Positions 1 to 9,769 of a stretch of DNA of 64,000 bases are shown piece by piece (the stretch's first letter is position 1; each line of letters begins with the position of its first letter). The translations under genes and the position numbers were made by a program. Where the stretch lies: contig NZ_FXEH01000005.1 of NCBI RefSeq assembly GCF_900176565.1, forward strand, positions 459,384-523,383, read 5' to 3'. The notes beneath the pieces were generated by a model, which was not told the DNA's origin, did no database searches, and saw only the letters and a list, made by a program, of their open reading frames with translations. Source of the DNA: Thalassobacillus devorans (GTDB taxonomy: Bacteria; Bacillota; Bacilli; Bacillales; Halobacillaceae).

Positions 1-837
1 TTTACTACTTACGAGGTGAAGTGCGAAATAAGTCTGCTCATTTTCCGGGAACTTCATCTTTAGTTCACGCTCGAGTCGTTTGATAAACCAAGTCGCAATT
101 CCATATTCCTCTGTTTCTTGAACGGAGGCTTTTTCTGTATCTTTCAGTTCGATGGGAGCATGCTGGGCCGTCCGTTTAATCATGACAAGCGCGTGAATCA
201 ACAGGCTTTCATAGTCCCCTTCACTCGTCAATACAGAAAAGTGATGCTGCATATCTTTCAGGAAGTCCCTGACTATTTTCACTTCATAAGCAGGGAACAA
301 GTTAAGAATATCTTTGTTTTTACCTGAACGTGCTGACGTGAGTTCAGGAAGACGGGCTAACGCATTTCGTTTCTGCAGCTCTCCACCCTGCACGATATGC
401 CCCAGCCGCTGCTTGGAAATCAGCTGCAAATCAAACCGATCAAGCCAGCGGGAAATAATTTCCAAGTCTTCTTTAATAACGTTTTTATTCACAAAATAAC
501 TATCAGCCAACTGCGTCAACGTAACAGCCCGGTCGTTGACCAGTAAATGATATGTTATTTCAAGCAGGCGATCTTCTTCCGACTTCGTTTCAGACTGATA
601 CAGCCGATCAAACAGACTCGACTTCTCGTCCTGGCTGATGGAAAGGCGGACACCTAGCCCAGGTTTACGAATCAACGAAGCAGCCGGGTACTCCGTCAAA
701 AACGCCTCCACCTCTTTCAGGTCATTACGAACCGTTTTTTCGGAGCAATTCAGTGTGCCTGCCAGCTCGTTCACCTGTTTATATTCATCTGAATGAAGAG
801 CCAAAATGCGGACTAGTTCTTTTTGTCTGTCGTTCAT
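1..837 (-). CDS. PRD-domain transcriptional regulator/antiterminator (BglG/MtlR-like), 3' part cut off by window edge
   Basis: The minus-strand frame is open from an ATG at 837 to the window edge, giving 279 residues without a stop. The N-terminus (MNDRQKELVRILAL) is a helix-turn-helix of the HTH_11/Mga type; 'LNCSEKTVRNDLKEVEAFL' at about residues 30-48 is the recognition helix region. A second winged-helix segment ('YFVNKNVIKEDLEIISRWL') follows, and then the start of a PTS regulation domain, with an 'FALHLV' histidine motif near the window edge. Family members are phosphorylated by PTS proteins and control sugar uptake genes. The EIIB/EIIA-like parts, if present, lie outside the window. 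The target operon cannot be told from here; the neighbours are not PTS sugar genes apart from dhaM. Confidence 0.8.
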   Translation of the reverse strand, partial: MNDRQKELVRILALHSDEYKQVNELAGTLNCSEKTVRNDLKEVEAFLTEYPAASLIRKPGLGVRLSISQDEKSSLFDRLYQSETKSEEDRLLEITYHLLVNDRAVTLTQLADSYFVNKNVIKEDLEIISRWLDRFDLQLISKQRLGHIVQGGELQKRNALARLPELTSARSGKNKDILNLFPAYEVKIVRDFLKDMQHHFSVLTSEGDYESLLIHALVMIKRTAQHAPIELKDTEKASVQETEEYGIATWFIKRLERELKMKFPENEQTYFALHLVSSK

Positions 838-982
838 ATCAACCACCTGCTGCCTTCTTTGAAATCACCTTCATTCTACCCGATAGGTGCTGTATCGACA
901 AACCACTATAAATACACAACTTATTTTTCGACAGAAACCATCTTTGTTGAAGATTAGATCAAACGTTTAATCAACAATAAGT

Positions 983-1136
983 TGTCTATCATATGAGTTT
1001 CATTGCTCATATAATTTAAATATTGACTCTATTATATTCGAATTTGTCTCTCTTTCATTCCAAATTGTCTATCATACATTGATGTGCTTCTATCAAACGT
1101 TCTTATTTGCTCACAATTGCTTCATTTGTCTCTCAT
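983..1136. repeat. Array 1 of ~21-nt periodic TGTCTCTCAT-like words
   Basis: The gap 838-1197 holds no gene. Words resembling TGTCTCTCAT start at 983 (TGTCTATCAT), 1003/1004 (TTGCTCATAT), 1023/1024 (TTGACTCTAT), 1045 (TGTCTCTCTT), 1066 (TGTCTATCAT), 1085, 1108 and 1127 (TGTCTCTCAT). Mean spacing is close to 20.6 nt, with unrelated spacers. On the minus strand the array follows the stop codon of the BASS transporter gene. It is not CRISPR: the constant part is only about 10 nt. Confidence 0.7.
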
Positions 1137-1197
1137 TCGGCCCAAAAAGAACAGGATTAATCCCTGCTCACAAAACCTCAAATTATGCTCCCTTAAC

Positions 1198-2154
1198 TCA
1201 CAGACTTTCTTTTACAGGGTTTAGAGAATATTTCGCCATAAAGCTTCCAGCAAACGAAGCCAGTACCTGCTGGAACAACATCCCTACGATAACCGGCACA
1301 ACGACAGGCGGAGCAAAATAAGTGATCGCGATAACCGCTCCCCCACTGATATTTCTCATTCCACTGTTAAAAGTAAGCGAGACAACCGAGCCCTGGTCCA
1401 GCTTCAACAGTTTTCCGGAAAAATAACCGATCAGATAGGCAGCGACAGCTAAGCTAAACACCGTAACAGCAATCAGTAGCAGCTTCGTATCTATATTTTT
1501 CAAATAAGGAGCAGCAGCCGAGCTGTTAATAGCAACTACTGCCCCGATTCCTAACTTTGTAAATGGAGCAAGGTTAGCCTCCAGTGTTAATGTAACACTT
1601 TTTTTAGCATATTGATTTACCAGCATCCCAATCAAGGAAGGGATGACAATCATCCAAAGCAGCCCCTCCATCATTTCAATGACATCCATCTCGATAGAAT
1701 TCCCTACGAACACTTTCAATACAAGGGGAATAATAAACGGGGCCAGTAATGTATCTAATAGAATGATAGATAGAGTCAGCACGACATTGCCTTTATAGAT
1801 GGACACCCAGATCAAGCTGGTGATTCCGGTCGGGATAACAAAAGATAGCAGCAGGCCGACTGTGGTGTTCATATCGTTTGGAAAAAGTAATAATCCTGTT
1901 CCAAGCGCAATAACCGGCATGATGATATGTAAAATAACTAAACAGACAATCAAAGACAAAGGATGGCGGAGGGCACTTTTCAAATCTTTGAAGTTGGATC
2001 CGAGGCTCCCTGAAAAAGTCATGAGTGCAAAGATCCAGGGAACAAGAAAAACAAAATGTTCCAGAGCCCCAGCAAAAAGAACACCTATTACTACGGCAGT
2101 AGGTGTCATATATGGCATGATTTTTTGTAGATAGATATTGAAAGTTTGCAGCAT
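1198..2154 (-). CDS. Bile acid:sodium symporter (BASS) family transporter
   Basis: This is a 318-residue, highly hydrophobic protein with about nine or ten membrane segments. The family layout is visible: 'VPWIFALMTFSGSLGSNFKDL' near residue 40 and 'LTFNSGMRNISGGAVIA' near residue 265 match the two crossover regions that bind sodium in BASS proteins. Members carry bile acids, pantoate, pyruvate or other organic anions with Na+; the substrate here cannot be read. The ATG at 2154 was chosen over the one at 2184 because AAAGGAG lies 9 nt before it. The gene stands alone, and a periodic repeat array follows its stop. No terminator hairpin was seen. Confidence 0.8.
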   Translation of the reverse strand: MLQTFNIYLQKIMPYMTPTAVVIGVLFAGALEHFVFLVPWIFALMTFSGSLGSNFKDLKSALRHPLSLIVCLVILHIIMPVIALGTGLLLFPNDMNTTVGLLLSFVIPTGITSLIWVSIYKGNVVLTLSIILLDTLLAPFIIPLVLKVFVGNSIEMDVIEMMEGLLWMIVIPSLIGMLVNQYAKKSVTLTLEANLAPFTKLGIGAVVAINSSAAAPYLKNIDTKLLLIAVTVFSLAVAAYLIGYFSGKLLKLDQGSVVSLTFNSGMRNISGGAVIAITYFAPPVVVPVIVGMLFQQVLASFAGSFMAKYSLNPVKESL

Positions 2155-2380
2155 GATGTCCTGCTCCTTTAGGTGATAGCGCACATTATGTAAATTATTA
2201 CTATCATATCATAAACAAAATTTATCACTCTATCTGAATGACTTGTTGAAAAGTATCAGCATGAATATGTTATTGCTAGTTTTTGCTGTGCTCGCAATCA
2301 TGTGAGTGGCAGAGCTAATCGTGCTAGTTTACGCTTTTAAATGTGCGTCTTAATCTTATCAATAAATATTTATAATATAT

Positions 2381-2416
2381 AAAAAAGAGCCTCGGGAAAT
2401 TTCTTTCCTAAGGCTC
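2381..2416 (-). terminator. Rho-independent terminator of glp-dha operon
   Basis: On the minus strand a GAGCCTTAGGAAA / TTTCCCGAGGCTC hairpin ends in TTTTTT, just after the dhaM stop codon. Confidence 0.85.
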
Positions 2417-2426
2417 CATAGTTTTC

Positions 2427-2798
2427 TTAATACTCTTTTTCCAACGCACTCACGATCTCGTCCAAAGATCGCCCCATACTGGCTTCCACCGCAGCCAGAT
2501 AGGCTCCTTCCAGCACAGGCGCCTCCGCCAAATGTACATTATCCAGTTCAAGCATTTCAATTGCTATCTCGGCATTCATCTTCGCGCTGCCAAGATCATA
2601 AAAAACGACCGTTCCCTGAGCGCTATGAACATTTTCTATCGCTCCTTGGATTTTTTCGAGGCTTGTACCGATTTCGCCATCTTCCGTGCCACCGGCTGCT
2701 TCCACGGTAACCTGCCCGACGGCCTGTTCGAGGATATCTTTGACCCCGCCAGCAACTTTTTCACTGTGTGATATAATCACGATTCCTACAGTTGCCAT
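2427..2798 (-). CDS. dhaM: PTS-dependent dihydroxyacetone kinase, phosphotransferase subunit DhaM
   Basis: The 123 residues match a single EIIA-Man-type domain. 'GIVIISHSEKVAGG' near the N-terminus holds the phospho-acceptor histidine (His11), and 'VVFYDLGSAKMN' is the typical second motif. DhaM passes phosphate from HPr to the ADP bound in DhaL, which then serves DhaK. Only the EIIA domain is present; the HPr-like and EI-like domains of the E. coli protein are absent, as is usual in Gram-positives. It is the last gene of the operon, 3 nt after dhaL, and a terminator follows. Confidence 0.93.
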   Translation of the reverse strand: MATVGIVIISHSEKVAGGVKDILEQAVGQVTVEAAGGTEDGEIGTSLEKIQGAIENVHSAQGTVVFYDLGSAKMNAEIAIEMLELDNVHLAEAPVLEGAYLAAVEASMGRSLDEIVSALEKEY

Positions 2799-2801
2799 CG
2801 T

Positions 2802-3422
2802 CTACGCCCCCTCTGCCAAGCTTTCGGCCAGCGCTTCAAATATATAATAGGAAGAAACTGATCCGGGATCGAGGTGCCCTTTCGACCTTTCCTTCAAGTA
2901 AGCGGCACGGCCTTTTGTCGCTACGATATCTTTTGTTGCTTCCATCGACGACTGGGCGTTATCACGGATGACACTGGCATCAAAGTCATCCGCATCTTTC
3001 ATCCGCTCCACCACCGGAGACCAGACGTCAACCATCGTCTTTTCTCCTTCTTCCGCTTTGCCGCGTTGTTTGATGCCAGCTACCGCATCTTCGAACCCTT
3101 TGACAAAAGCATCATACGCTACAGTCTCTTCACCTTTCACTGCCATTGACATTTTCAAAAATGCTGTGCCGAACAACGGTCCGGAGGCACCTCCTACTTT
3201 TGACATTAATGTCATCGCTGCATCCTTCAAAACGTCAGCGACTTGTCCATAATCATTGCCATCGAGCTTCTTGACGACCTCATCGAAGCCCCGTGCCATG
3301 TTGATGCCATGGTCGCCGTCTCCGATTGCCTGGTCTAATTCAGACAAATAGTCTTTATTATCCTGTATTTTTTCATTGCTTTTCGAAATCCAATTGAGAG
3401 CTTGTTCGGCTGTGAATGTCAT
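2802..3422 (-). CDS. dhaL: Dihydroxyacetone kinase ADP-binding subunit DhaL
   Basis: This 206-residue protein fits the DhaL/DAK2 family in length and motifs. 'IGDGDHGINMARGF' at about residues 32-45 supplies the aspartates that hold the Mg-ADP cofactor, and 'SKVGGASGPLFGTAFL' is the glycine-rich nucleotide loop. It forms the kinase with DhaK and is rephosphorylated by DhaM in the cytoplasm. It lies 15 nt downstream of dhaK and 3 nt upstream of dhaM, so translation is probably coupled. Confidence 0.95.
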   Translation of the reverse strand: MTFTAEQALNWISKSNEKIQDNKDYLSELDQAIGDGDHGINMARGFDEVVKKLDGNDYGQVADVLKDAAMTLMSKVGGASGPLFGTAFLKMSMAVKGEETVAYDAFVKGFEDAVAGIKQRGKAEEGEKTMVDVWSPVVERMKDADDFDASVIRDNAQSSMEATKDIVATKGRAAYLKERSKGHLDPGSVSSYYIFEALAESLAEGA

Positions 3423-3437
3423 AAGCTTACCTCCTTT

Positions 3438-4418
3438 TTAAACTCGAAATGCCGGCGCATTCGATGGGCTGTCCAGCAATTCTTTCATTTCATCGTCCAA
3501 ATTCAGTAAAGTCACGGAGCATCCTGCCATTTCCAAGGACGTCATGTACTCGCCAACGAACGTTTTATAGATCTTTACCCCTTTTTCTTGCAAAATTTCC
3601 TGGACCTTGCGATTGACCAGGTGCAGTTCCATTTCCGGAGTCGCTCCCAGCCCGTTCACCATCACGGCAACTTCTTCAGCTTCAGGCAAATCTTCCAGAA
3701 TATGATTGGTCAGTTCAACAGCGATTTCATCAGCTGTACCAAGAGGCTTCCGTTCTGTTCCTGGCTCACCGTGGATGCCGATGCCTACTTCCATTTCGTC
3801 GTCGCCCAGCTCGAAGCTCGGATTTCCGGATGCCGGCATGACACATGGACTCAACGCAACCCCCATCGAACGCACATTAGCAATAACCTTTTCCGCTGCG
3901 TTTTTCACTTCCTCCAGTGAAGCACCTGCCTCCGCTTTAGCACCGGCAATTTTATGAACAAAAATCGTCCCGGCAACTCCACGGCGACCGTCAACATCCT
4001 CTATGGCGACATCGTCATTGACGACAACCTGTGCCACATCAATGCCCTCTGCTTCCGCAAGTTCTGCTGCCATATCAAAGTTCATGACATCTCCGGTGTA
4101 ATTTTTGATGACCAATAATACCCCGGCTCCTCCATCGACTGCTTTGATTGCTTCCAACACCTGGTCTGGAGTCGGGGAGGTGAAAACTTCACCTGCCACG
4201 GCAGCATCGAGCATCCCCTCTCCTATGTATCCGGCATGGGCAGGCTCATGGCCGCTTCCTCCACCGCTTACGATACCGACTTTACCCTGAATAGGGGAAT
4301 TTTTTCTTGTGACGACTGTGGTATCAGGTATCCGCTTCACTTCGTTTGGATAAGCTGCGACAAGTCCATCCAGCATTTCCGTTACGATTTGGTTCGGATC
4401 ATTTATAATTTTTTTCAT
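3438..4418 (-). CDS. dhaK: Dihydroxyacetone kinase substrate-binding subunit DhaK
   Basis: The 326 residues agree with the DAK1 family. 'GIVSGGGSGHEPAHAGYIG' near residue 50 is the substrate-site loop, and 'GIGIHGEPGTER' near residue 218 carries the histidine that binds dihydroxyacetone covalently as a hemiaminal. The product is dihydroxyacetone phosphate, which enters glycolysis. The gene follows glpK after a 63-nt spacer containing a hairpin. A good GGAGGGG ribosome site precedes the ATG. No glycerol dehydrogenase (the usual source of dihydroxyacetone) is in the window. Confidence 0.96.
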   Translation of the reverse strand: MKKIINDPNQIVTEMLDGLVAAYPNEVKRIPDTTVVTRKNSPIQGKVGIVSGGGSGHEPAHAGYIGEGMLDAAVAGEVFTSPTPDQVLEAIKAVDGGAGVLLVIKNYTGDVMNFDMAAELAEAEGIDVAQVVVNDDVAIEDVDGRRGVAGTIFVHKIAGAKAEAGASLEEVKNAAEKVIANVRSMGVALSPCVMPASGNPSFELGDDEMEVGIGIHGEPGTERKPLGTADEIAVELTNHILEDLPEAEEVAVMVNGLGATPEMELHLVNRKVQEILQEKGVKIYKTFVGEYMTSLEMAGCSVTLLNLDDEMKELLDSPSNAPAFRV

Positions 4419-4440
4419 TTACTAACCCCTCCTATTTAAT

Positions 4441-4470
4441 CAGGCACCTCTTGTTACCAAAAGGTGCCTG
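4441..4470 (-). promoter_or_regulatory. Intercistronic hairpin between glpK and dhaK
   Basis: CAGGCACCT and AGGTGCCTG form a perfect 9-bp stem in the glpK-dhaK gap. On the minus strand no U-run follows (ATTAAATAGG), so it looks like an mRNA-processing or partial attenuation element rather than a full terminator. Confidence 0.55.
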
Positions 4471-4481
4471 TCATTAATGGT

Positions 4482-5990
<1,509 letters not shown>

Positions 5991-5993
5991 TTA

Positions 5994-6833
5994 TTAATTT
6001 ACCTGTCCTATTTTCTTTTCGACACGATCAGCTGCAGTCCTTTCTTCTTTCAATTCAGACATGGCAGCTGAAACGAGAATGACAGCCATGATTGCACTTA
6101 AAACCCAGAATAATGTAGAGAATTCTCCTAAAAACATAGCCCGGTAAAATACTGCACCATATATACCGCCAATCGCCGGTCCGACGACCGGCACCCAGGC
6201 ATAGCTCCAATCCGATCCACCTTTCCCTGGAATTGGCAGAAACGCGTGGGCAATACGTGGCCCAAGATCACGCGCCGGGTTGATCGCATACCCGGTTGTT
6301 CCACCGAGTGACATCCCTATTGCGACAATCAGCGCACCGACAATCATCGGATTCAATCCATCCGTAAAATCATTGGCACCAATGAACATCAGTCCCATTA
6401 ACAGGACAAACGTACCGATGATTTCACTGACCAGGTTGGAAAAAGGACTGCGGACGGCTGGATCTGTCGAAAATACCGCCAGCTTGGCACCCTGATCCTC
6501 TGTTTTCCTCCAGTGAGGAAGGTAATTCAAAAATACGATAACGCCACCGATAAATGCGCCAATCATCTGAGCGGTGATATACATCGGCACCTTTTCCCAA
6601 GGAAACTCACCGACCGCAGCAAACCCTAGTGTAACCGCCGGATTGATATGCGCTCCTGAAAATTGTCCCACAGCATAGACCGCCATAGCAACGGCAAGAC
6701 CCCAGGCGATCGTAATGACCACCCATCCGGAACCTTCTGCCTTCGAATTTTTTAATACAACACCAGCAACCACTCCGCCACCAAAAATTATCAGAATCAT
6801 CGTACCTATCAGTTCAGCTAAAAATTCATGCAT
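5994..6833 (-). CDS. glpF: Glycerol uptake facilitator (aquaglyceroporin)
   Basis: This is a 279-residue MIP-family channel with six membrane segments. Both NPA boxes are present: 'GAHINPAVTLG' near residue 62 and 'GYAINPARDLGPR' near residue 185. The aspartate after the second box (NPARD) is typical of glycerol channels rather than water-only aquaporins. It is the first gene of the glpFK-dhaKLM operon, and its leader carries an antitermination hairpin and a cre-like site. Confidence 0.96.
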   Translation of the reverse strand: MHEFLAELIGTMILIIFGGGVVAGVVLKNSKAEGSGWVVITIAWGLAVAMAVYAVGQFSGAHINPAVTLGFAAVGEFPWEKVPMYITAQMIGAFIGGVIVFLNYLPHWRKTEDQGAKLAVFSTDPAVRSPFSNLVSEIIGTFVLLMGLMFIGANDFTDGLNPMIVGALIVAIGMSLGGTTGYAINPARDLGPRIAHAFLPIPGKGGSDWSYAWVPVVGPAIGGIYGAVFYRAMFLGEFSTLFWVLSAIMAVILVSAAMSELKEERTAADRVEKKIGQVN

Positions 6834-6878
6834 GTGGTTTACACTCCTTCTTCGTTGGATTTACAAGATAACGGGAAC

Positions 6879-6941
6879 ACAAAAAGACCCACACTCAGCA
6901 CATACTTTTCCCAAGGAAAAGTACTTGCTTAGCGTGAGTCT
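6879..6941 (-). promoter_or_regulatory. glpF leader terminator (GlpP-type antitermination target)
   Basis: The untranslated leader forms a long hairpin. AGACTCACGCTAAGCA pairs with TGCTGAGTGTGGGTCT (G-U pairs included), and inside it TACTTTTCC pairs with GGAAAAGTA around a TTGG loop. A U-run (TTTTT) follows on the minus strand, about 50 nt before the glpF ATG. In Bacillus, GlpP bound to glycerol 3-phosphate prevents termination at such leaders. glpP itself is not in the window. Confidence 0.85.
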
Positions 6942-6977
6942 CCGTCTCTCCGTCACTTCGTTAACTTGTTATCTATT

Positions 6978-7006
6978 AATCTAAACGATTATGTAAGCGG
7001 TGTCAA
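6978..7006 (-). promoter_or_regulatory. SigA promoter of glpF operon
   Basis: The minus strand has TTGACA (complement of 7001-7006), a 17-nt spacer and TAGATT (complement of 6978-6983). The predicted start is some 35 nt before the leader hairpin. Confidence 0.8.
6992..7005. promoter_or_regulatory. cre-like site (CcpA) over the glpF -35 box
   Basis: TGTAAGCGGTGTCA matches the cre consensus TGWAAGCGYTWNCA at 12 of 14 positions and overlaps the -35 element. CcpA binding here would repress the operon when a preferred sugar is present. Confidence 0.6.
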
Positions 7007-7081
7007 CTTTTTAACGGAAAAGTTTCAGACTTGTAATCTTAAAATAATAAAAAAGTGGTTTAATGAAATGAAAAAAACAAA

Positions 7082-7197
7082 TGTTAATGTAATAGCAATT
7101 CAGTGTCTCTCTTACCTTCTAAACTGTCACTCATTCCCGCCCACTATTCTAACAAACGCAGGGGGCGTCTCTCTTATTCAACAAAATATCACTAATC
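7082..7197. repeat. Array 2 of ~21-nt periodic TGTCTCTCAT-like words
   Basis: Words start at 7082 (TGTTAATGTA, weak), 7104 (TGTCTCTCTT), 7125 (TGTCACTCAT), 7145 (TATTCTAAC, weak), 7166 (CGTCTCTCTT) and 7187 (TATCACTAAT). The intervals are 20-22 nt. On the minus strand the array starts at the stop codon of the GNAT gene and runs towards the glpF promoter, filling the rest of this gene-free gap. Confidence 0.65.
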
Positions 7198-7728
7198 AGC
7201 AGGATTAATGATTGCCAGCACCTGGTGGTCTTCCCACTTGCCATTTATCCTGACATTACTTTTTGCAATACCCTCTTTATGGAACCCAGCCTTCTCTAGC
7301 ACCCGGATCGATGCTATATTACGAGGCATGACGCCAGCTTCTACCCGGTGTAGTTTCAATTCATCAAAAGCGAACCTCACTATCAACTTTACCGCTTCTG
7401 TCGTGTAGCCTCTGCCGTTATGTTTTTCATCCAGAAAATAACCGAGAAAAGCAGTTTGAAGTGAGCCTCTTAACACCGAAAACAGATTGATAGTCCCGAC
7501 AAGAAGGTGGTCATTATTTTTGAAAATCCCCATATAATACCCATTGCCATGCTTAATATCCTCGGCAAACTGATTTATTCGCTTCAGCTGTGTTTCTCTT
7601 GTGTAAAAATCTTCGCTCCGGTCCATCGCAAAAGCCTCGAAAAATGTACGATTTTCTGTCTGTAATTGTAATAGTGCATCGGTATCGTCTTCTGTAAAAG
7701 CTCTTATGTATATATTGGTACCCTTCAT
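7192..7728 (-). CDS. GNAT family N-acetyltransferase (RimJ/RimL-like)
   Basis: The 178 residues fit the Acetyltransf_3 (RimJ/RimL/SpeG-like) group. The start 'IYIRAFTEDDTDALLQLQ' is typical. 'FLDEKHNGRGYTTEAVKLI' near residue 100 is the acetyl-CoA loop (R/Q-x-x-G-x-G/A), and 'GVMPRNIASIRVLEKAGF' is the C-terminal motif. Members acetylate ribosomal protein N-termini or small amines with acetyl-CoA; the substrate here is unknown. It is a single gene, with GAGGAAGAG before the ATG. Confidence 0.88.
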   Translation of the reverse strand: MKGTNIYIRAFTEDDTDALLQLQTENRTFFEAFAMDRSEDFYTRETQLKRINQFAEDIKHGNGYYMGIFKNNDHLLVGTINLFSVLRGSLQTAFLGYFLDEKHNGRGYTTEAVKLIVRFAFDELKLHRVEAGVMPRNIASIRVLEKAGFHKEGIAKSNVRINGKWEDHQVLAIINPAD

Positions 7729-7806
7729 TCTCTTCCTCCTCTATTAAAACGCGATAAATTCTATTATACCATTGTAAAACGATCCCCCTTTAGCGGGCTT
7801 CGCATC

Positions 7807-7849
7807 AAAAAATGCCCAGGCAAGGGAGGCTCCTCACCTGGACATTTTC
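7807..7849 (-). terminator. Terminator after mhpE
   Basis: On the minus strand AAAATGTCCAGG pairs with CCTGGGCATTTTTT around a 17-nt loop that can form its own small stem (GAGGAGCCTC). The U-run follows at once. Confidence 0.85.
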
Positions 7850-7850
7850 T

Positions 7851-8870
7851 TTAGGCGTGCGCTTTCTCTTTTGCAAGATCCTGAGCTACCCCGATGATCC
7901 AGTCTTCCTGACCGCCGACAGCACCCATTTCACTGATTTTTGTCAAGATATCACGAGGATCGACACCATACTCTTTACCAGCCCGTTCTGCGAATAATAG
8001 GAAGCTGGAGTAGACACCCGTGTAGCCTAACGTCAGACTCAGCCGATCGATTTGAACAGGACGGTTCATCATCGGCTTCATCACATTTTCTGCCGCGTCC
8101 ATCGCTTTATATAAGTCTACCGAATGAGGGATCTCCATTTTGTTCATGACGGCAACAAGCTGTTCGGTAGCGGTGTTCCCAGCGCCTGCCCCCATACCAG
8201 CCAGACTTGTATCAATTCGATTCGCGCCTTCTTCCAAGGCAACGATGGAGTTGGCAACGCCTAGTGACAAGTTATTGTGTCCATGGAACCCGATGTCCGT
8301 ACTCAAATTCTCTTTGAAAAGAGCAATCCTTCTCCGTGTGTCATCCATCGTCAGTGCCCCGGCGGAATCTACTACGTAAATTGTCCCTGCTCCGTAAGAT
8401 TCCATTTTTTTAGCTTCTTCCAGTAGATCTTCAGGAGTCGACCGGTGCGACATCATCAGGAAGCCAACCGTGTCCATCCCTAAATCTACCGCTTTTTTGA
8501 TATGTTGTTCCGAAACATCCGCTTCACTGCAATGCGTAGCAACCCGCACCACAGAGGCTCCCCATTCTCTTGCCCGTTCGAGGTGTTCGATTGTGCCGAT
8601 ACCAGGAAGGAGCAGCACGCCTACTTTTGCATTCTTAGCATTTTTTACTGCTGTAGTGATGATCTCTTCCTCAGATTCTTTTGAAAAACCATACTGGATT
8701 GAGCTTCCGCCTAACCCGTCGCCATGGGTCGCTTCAATGATATCGACGCCAGACTCATCAATCAGCTGAGTAAGTTCAGCGATTTGCTCGGTTGAATATT
8801 GGTGGGAGATGGCATGCATCCCGTCCCGCAATGTCACGTCATTAAAAACTACTTTTCTATGATTGCTCAT
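7851..8870 (-). CDS. mhpE: 4-hydroxy-2-oxovalerate aldolase
   Basis: This 339-residue HMGL-like TIM-barrel aldolase has the metal and substrate motif '[18 protein letters not shown]' at residue 9 onward, and '[18 protein letters not shown]' near residue 197 with the metal-binding HxH. The C-terminal communication domain ('[20 protein letters not shown]') is present. It splits 4-hydroxy-2-oxovalerate (or homologues) into pyruvate and an aldehyde, which is channelled to MhpF/DmpF. Its ATG overlaps the mhpF stop by 4 nt (ATGA). No ring-cleavage or hydratase genes sit beside it. Confidence 0.93.
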   Translation of the reverse strand: MSNHRKVVFNDVTLRDGMHAISHQYSTEQIAELTQLIDESGVDIIEATHGDGLGGSSIQYGFSKESEEEIITTAVKNAKNAKVGVLLLPGIGTIEHLERAREWGASVVRVATHCSEADVSEQHIKKAVDLGMDTVGFLMMSHRSTPEDLLEEAKKMESYGAGTIYVVDSAGALTMDDTRRRIALFKENLSTDIGFHGHNNLSLGVANSIVALEEGANRIDTSLAGMGAGAGNTATEQLVAVMNKMEIPHSVDLYKAMDAAENVMKPMMNRPVQIDRLSLTLGYTGVYSSFLLFAERAGKEYGVDPRDILTKISEMGAVGGQEDWIIGVAQDLAKEKAHA

Positions 8871-9769
8871 TGTGCTGCTTCCTCCTTCGTCATATGTGCC
8901 GCCATAACTTCTCCTGTTTTCACAGCCGCTGATGTAATGATATCCAAATTGCCCGCGTACTTAGGCAGAAAATCTCCGTTTCCTTCCACTTCCACAGAGA
9001 CTGTCACGACGTTCCCTTTGATGACTGGATCTGCCTTAAAACGGTACCCTTTCACATAACCCTGCACCGTTTTCAACATGGAATCCAGGGAAGCCAAAAT
9101 GTCCTCCTGATAGGCATCTGCCGATTCTGCTGTTTGAACATGGATCGTGTTTCTCATCAAGATTGGCGGCTCTGCCGGATTTAATGTAATGATCGCTTTT
9201 GACTCATCGGCTCCTCCGACTTCACGCAATGCTTTTGCCGTTGTAACCGTAAATTCATCGATGTTCTGGCGCGTTCCAGGACCCGCACTTTTACTGGCGA
9301 TCGATGCAACGATTTCCGCGTAATCCACCTTCACGACATCAGAAATCGCTTTCACCATTGGGATAGTGGCCTGACCGCCGCAAGTAACCATGTTGACGTT
9401 ATCCAGCTCAGCAATCTCTTCTTCCTTCAAATTCACCGATGGCACCAAAAAAGGCCCTACCGCTGCCGGTGTTAAATCAACCGCTTTCATTCCTAAGTTT
9501 TTTAAAATCGGCGCATTATAGGCATGCGCTTTTGCTGAAGTAGCTTCATAGACTATTTCTGCTAATTCTGGTTCTTCTGCCAGCCCTTCAATCCCGTTAT
9601 AAATCGGCTTCACCCCATGTTCCTTCGCCAGCGCCAACCCCTTAGAATTACGATCGATTCCGACCATCGCAGTAAGCTCAAGCTTATCGCTCCTTAGCAA
9701 TTTGTACATGAGATCCGTGCCGATATTACCGGAGCCGATAATGGCACACTTAATTTTCTGATTGGACAT
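8867..9769 (-). CDS. mhpF: Acetaldehyde dehydrogenase (acylating)
   Basis: The start '[20 protein letters not shown]' is the NAD-binding fold, and '[17 protein letters not shown]' near residue 130 contains the catalytic cysteine of the DmpF/MhpF family. Length (300 residues) is normal. It turns acetaldehyde (or propanal) into acyl-CoA within a complex with the aldolase. The ATG at 9769 was chosen because GGGAG lies 8 nt before it; the ATG at 9775 overlaps that ribosome site. It overlaps the regulator gene upstream by 20 nt, suggesting coupled translation. Confidence 0.93.
   Translation of the reverse strand: MSNQKIKCAIIGSGNIGTDLMYKLLRSDKLELTAMVGIDRNSKGLALAKEHGVKPIYNGIEGLAEEPELAEIVYEATSAKAHAYNAPILKNLGMKAVDLTPAAVGPFLVPSVNLKEEEIAELDNVNMVTCGGQATIPMVKAISDVVKVDYAEIVASIASKSAGPGTRQNIDEFTVTTAKALREVGGADESKAIITLNPAEPPILMRNTIHVQTAESADAYQEDILASLDSMLKTVQGYVKGYRFKADPVIKGNVVTVSVEVEGNGDFLPKYAGNLDIITSAAVKTGEVMAAHMTKEEAAQ

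Noticed and set aside
983-1136. CRISPR array
   Set aside because: The repeated part is only about 10 nt and degenerate, spacers are about 11 nt, and no cas gene is present.
1-2426. Functional link of the PRD regulator to the glycerol/dihydroxyacetone operon
   Set aside because: A BASS gene and a repeat array separate them and no shared site was seen; the GlpP-type leader already explains control.
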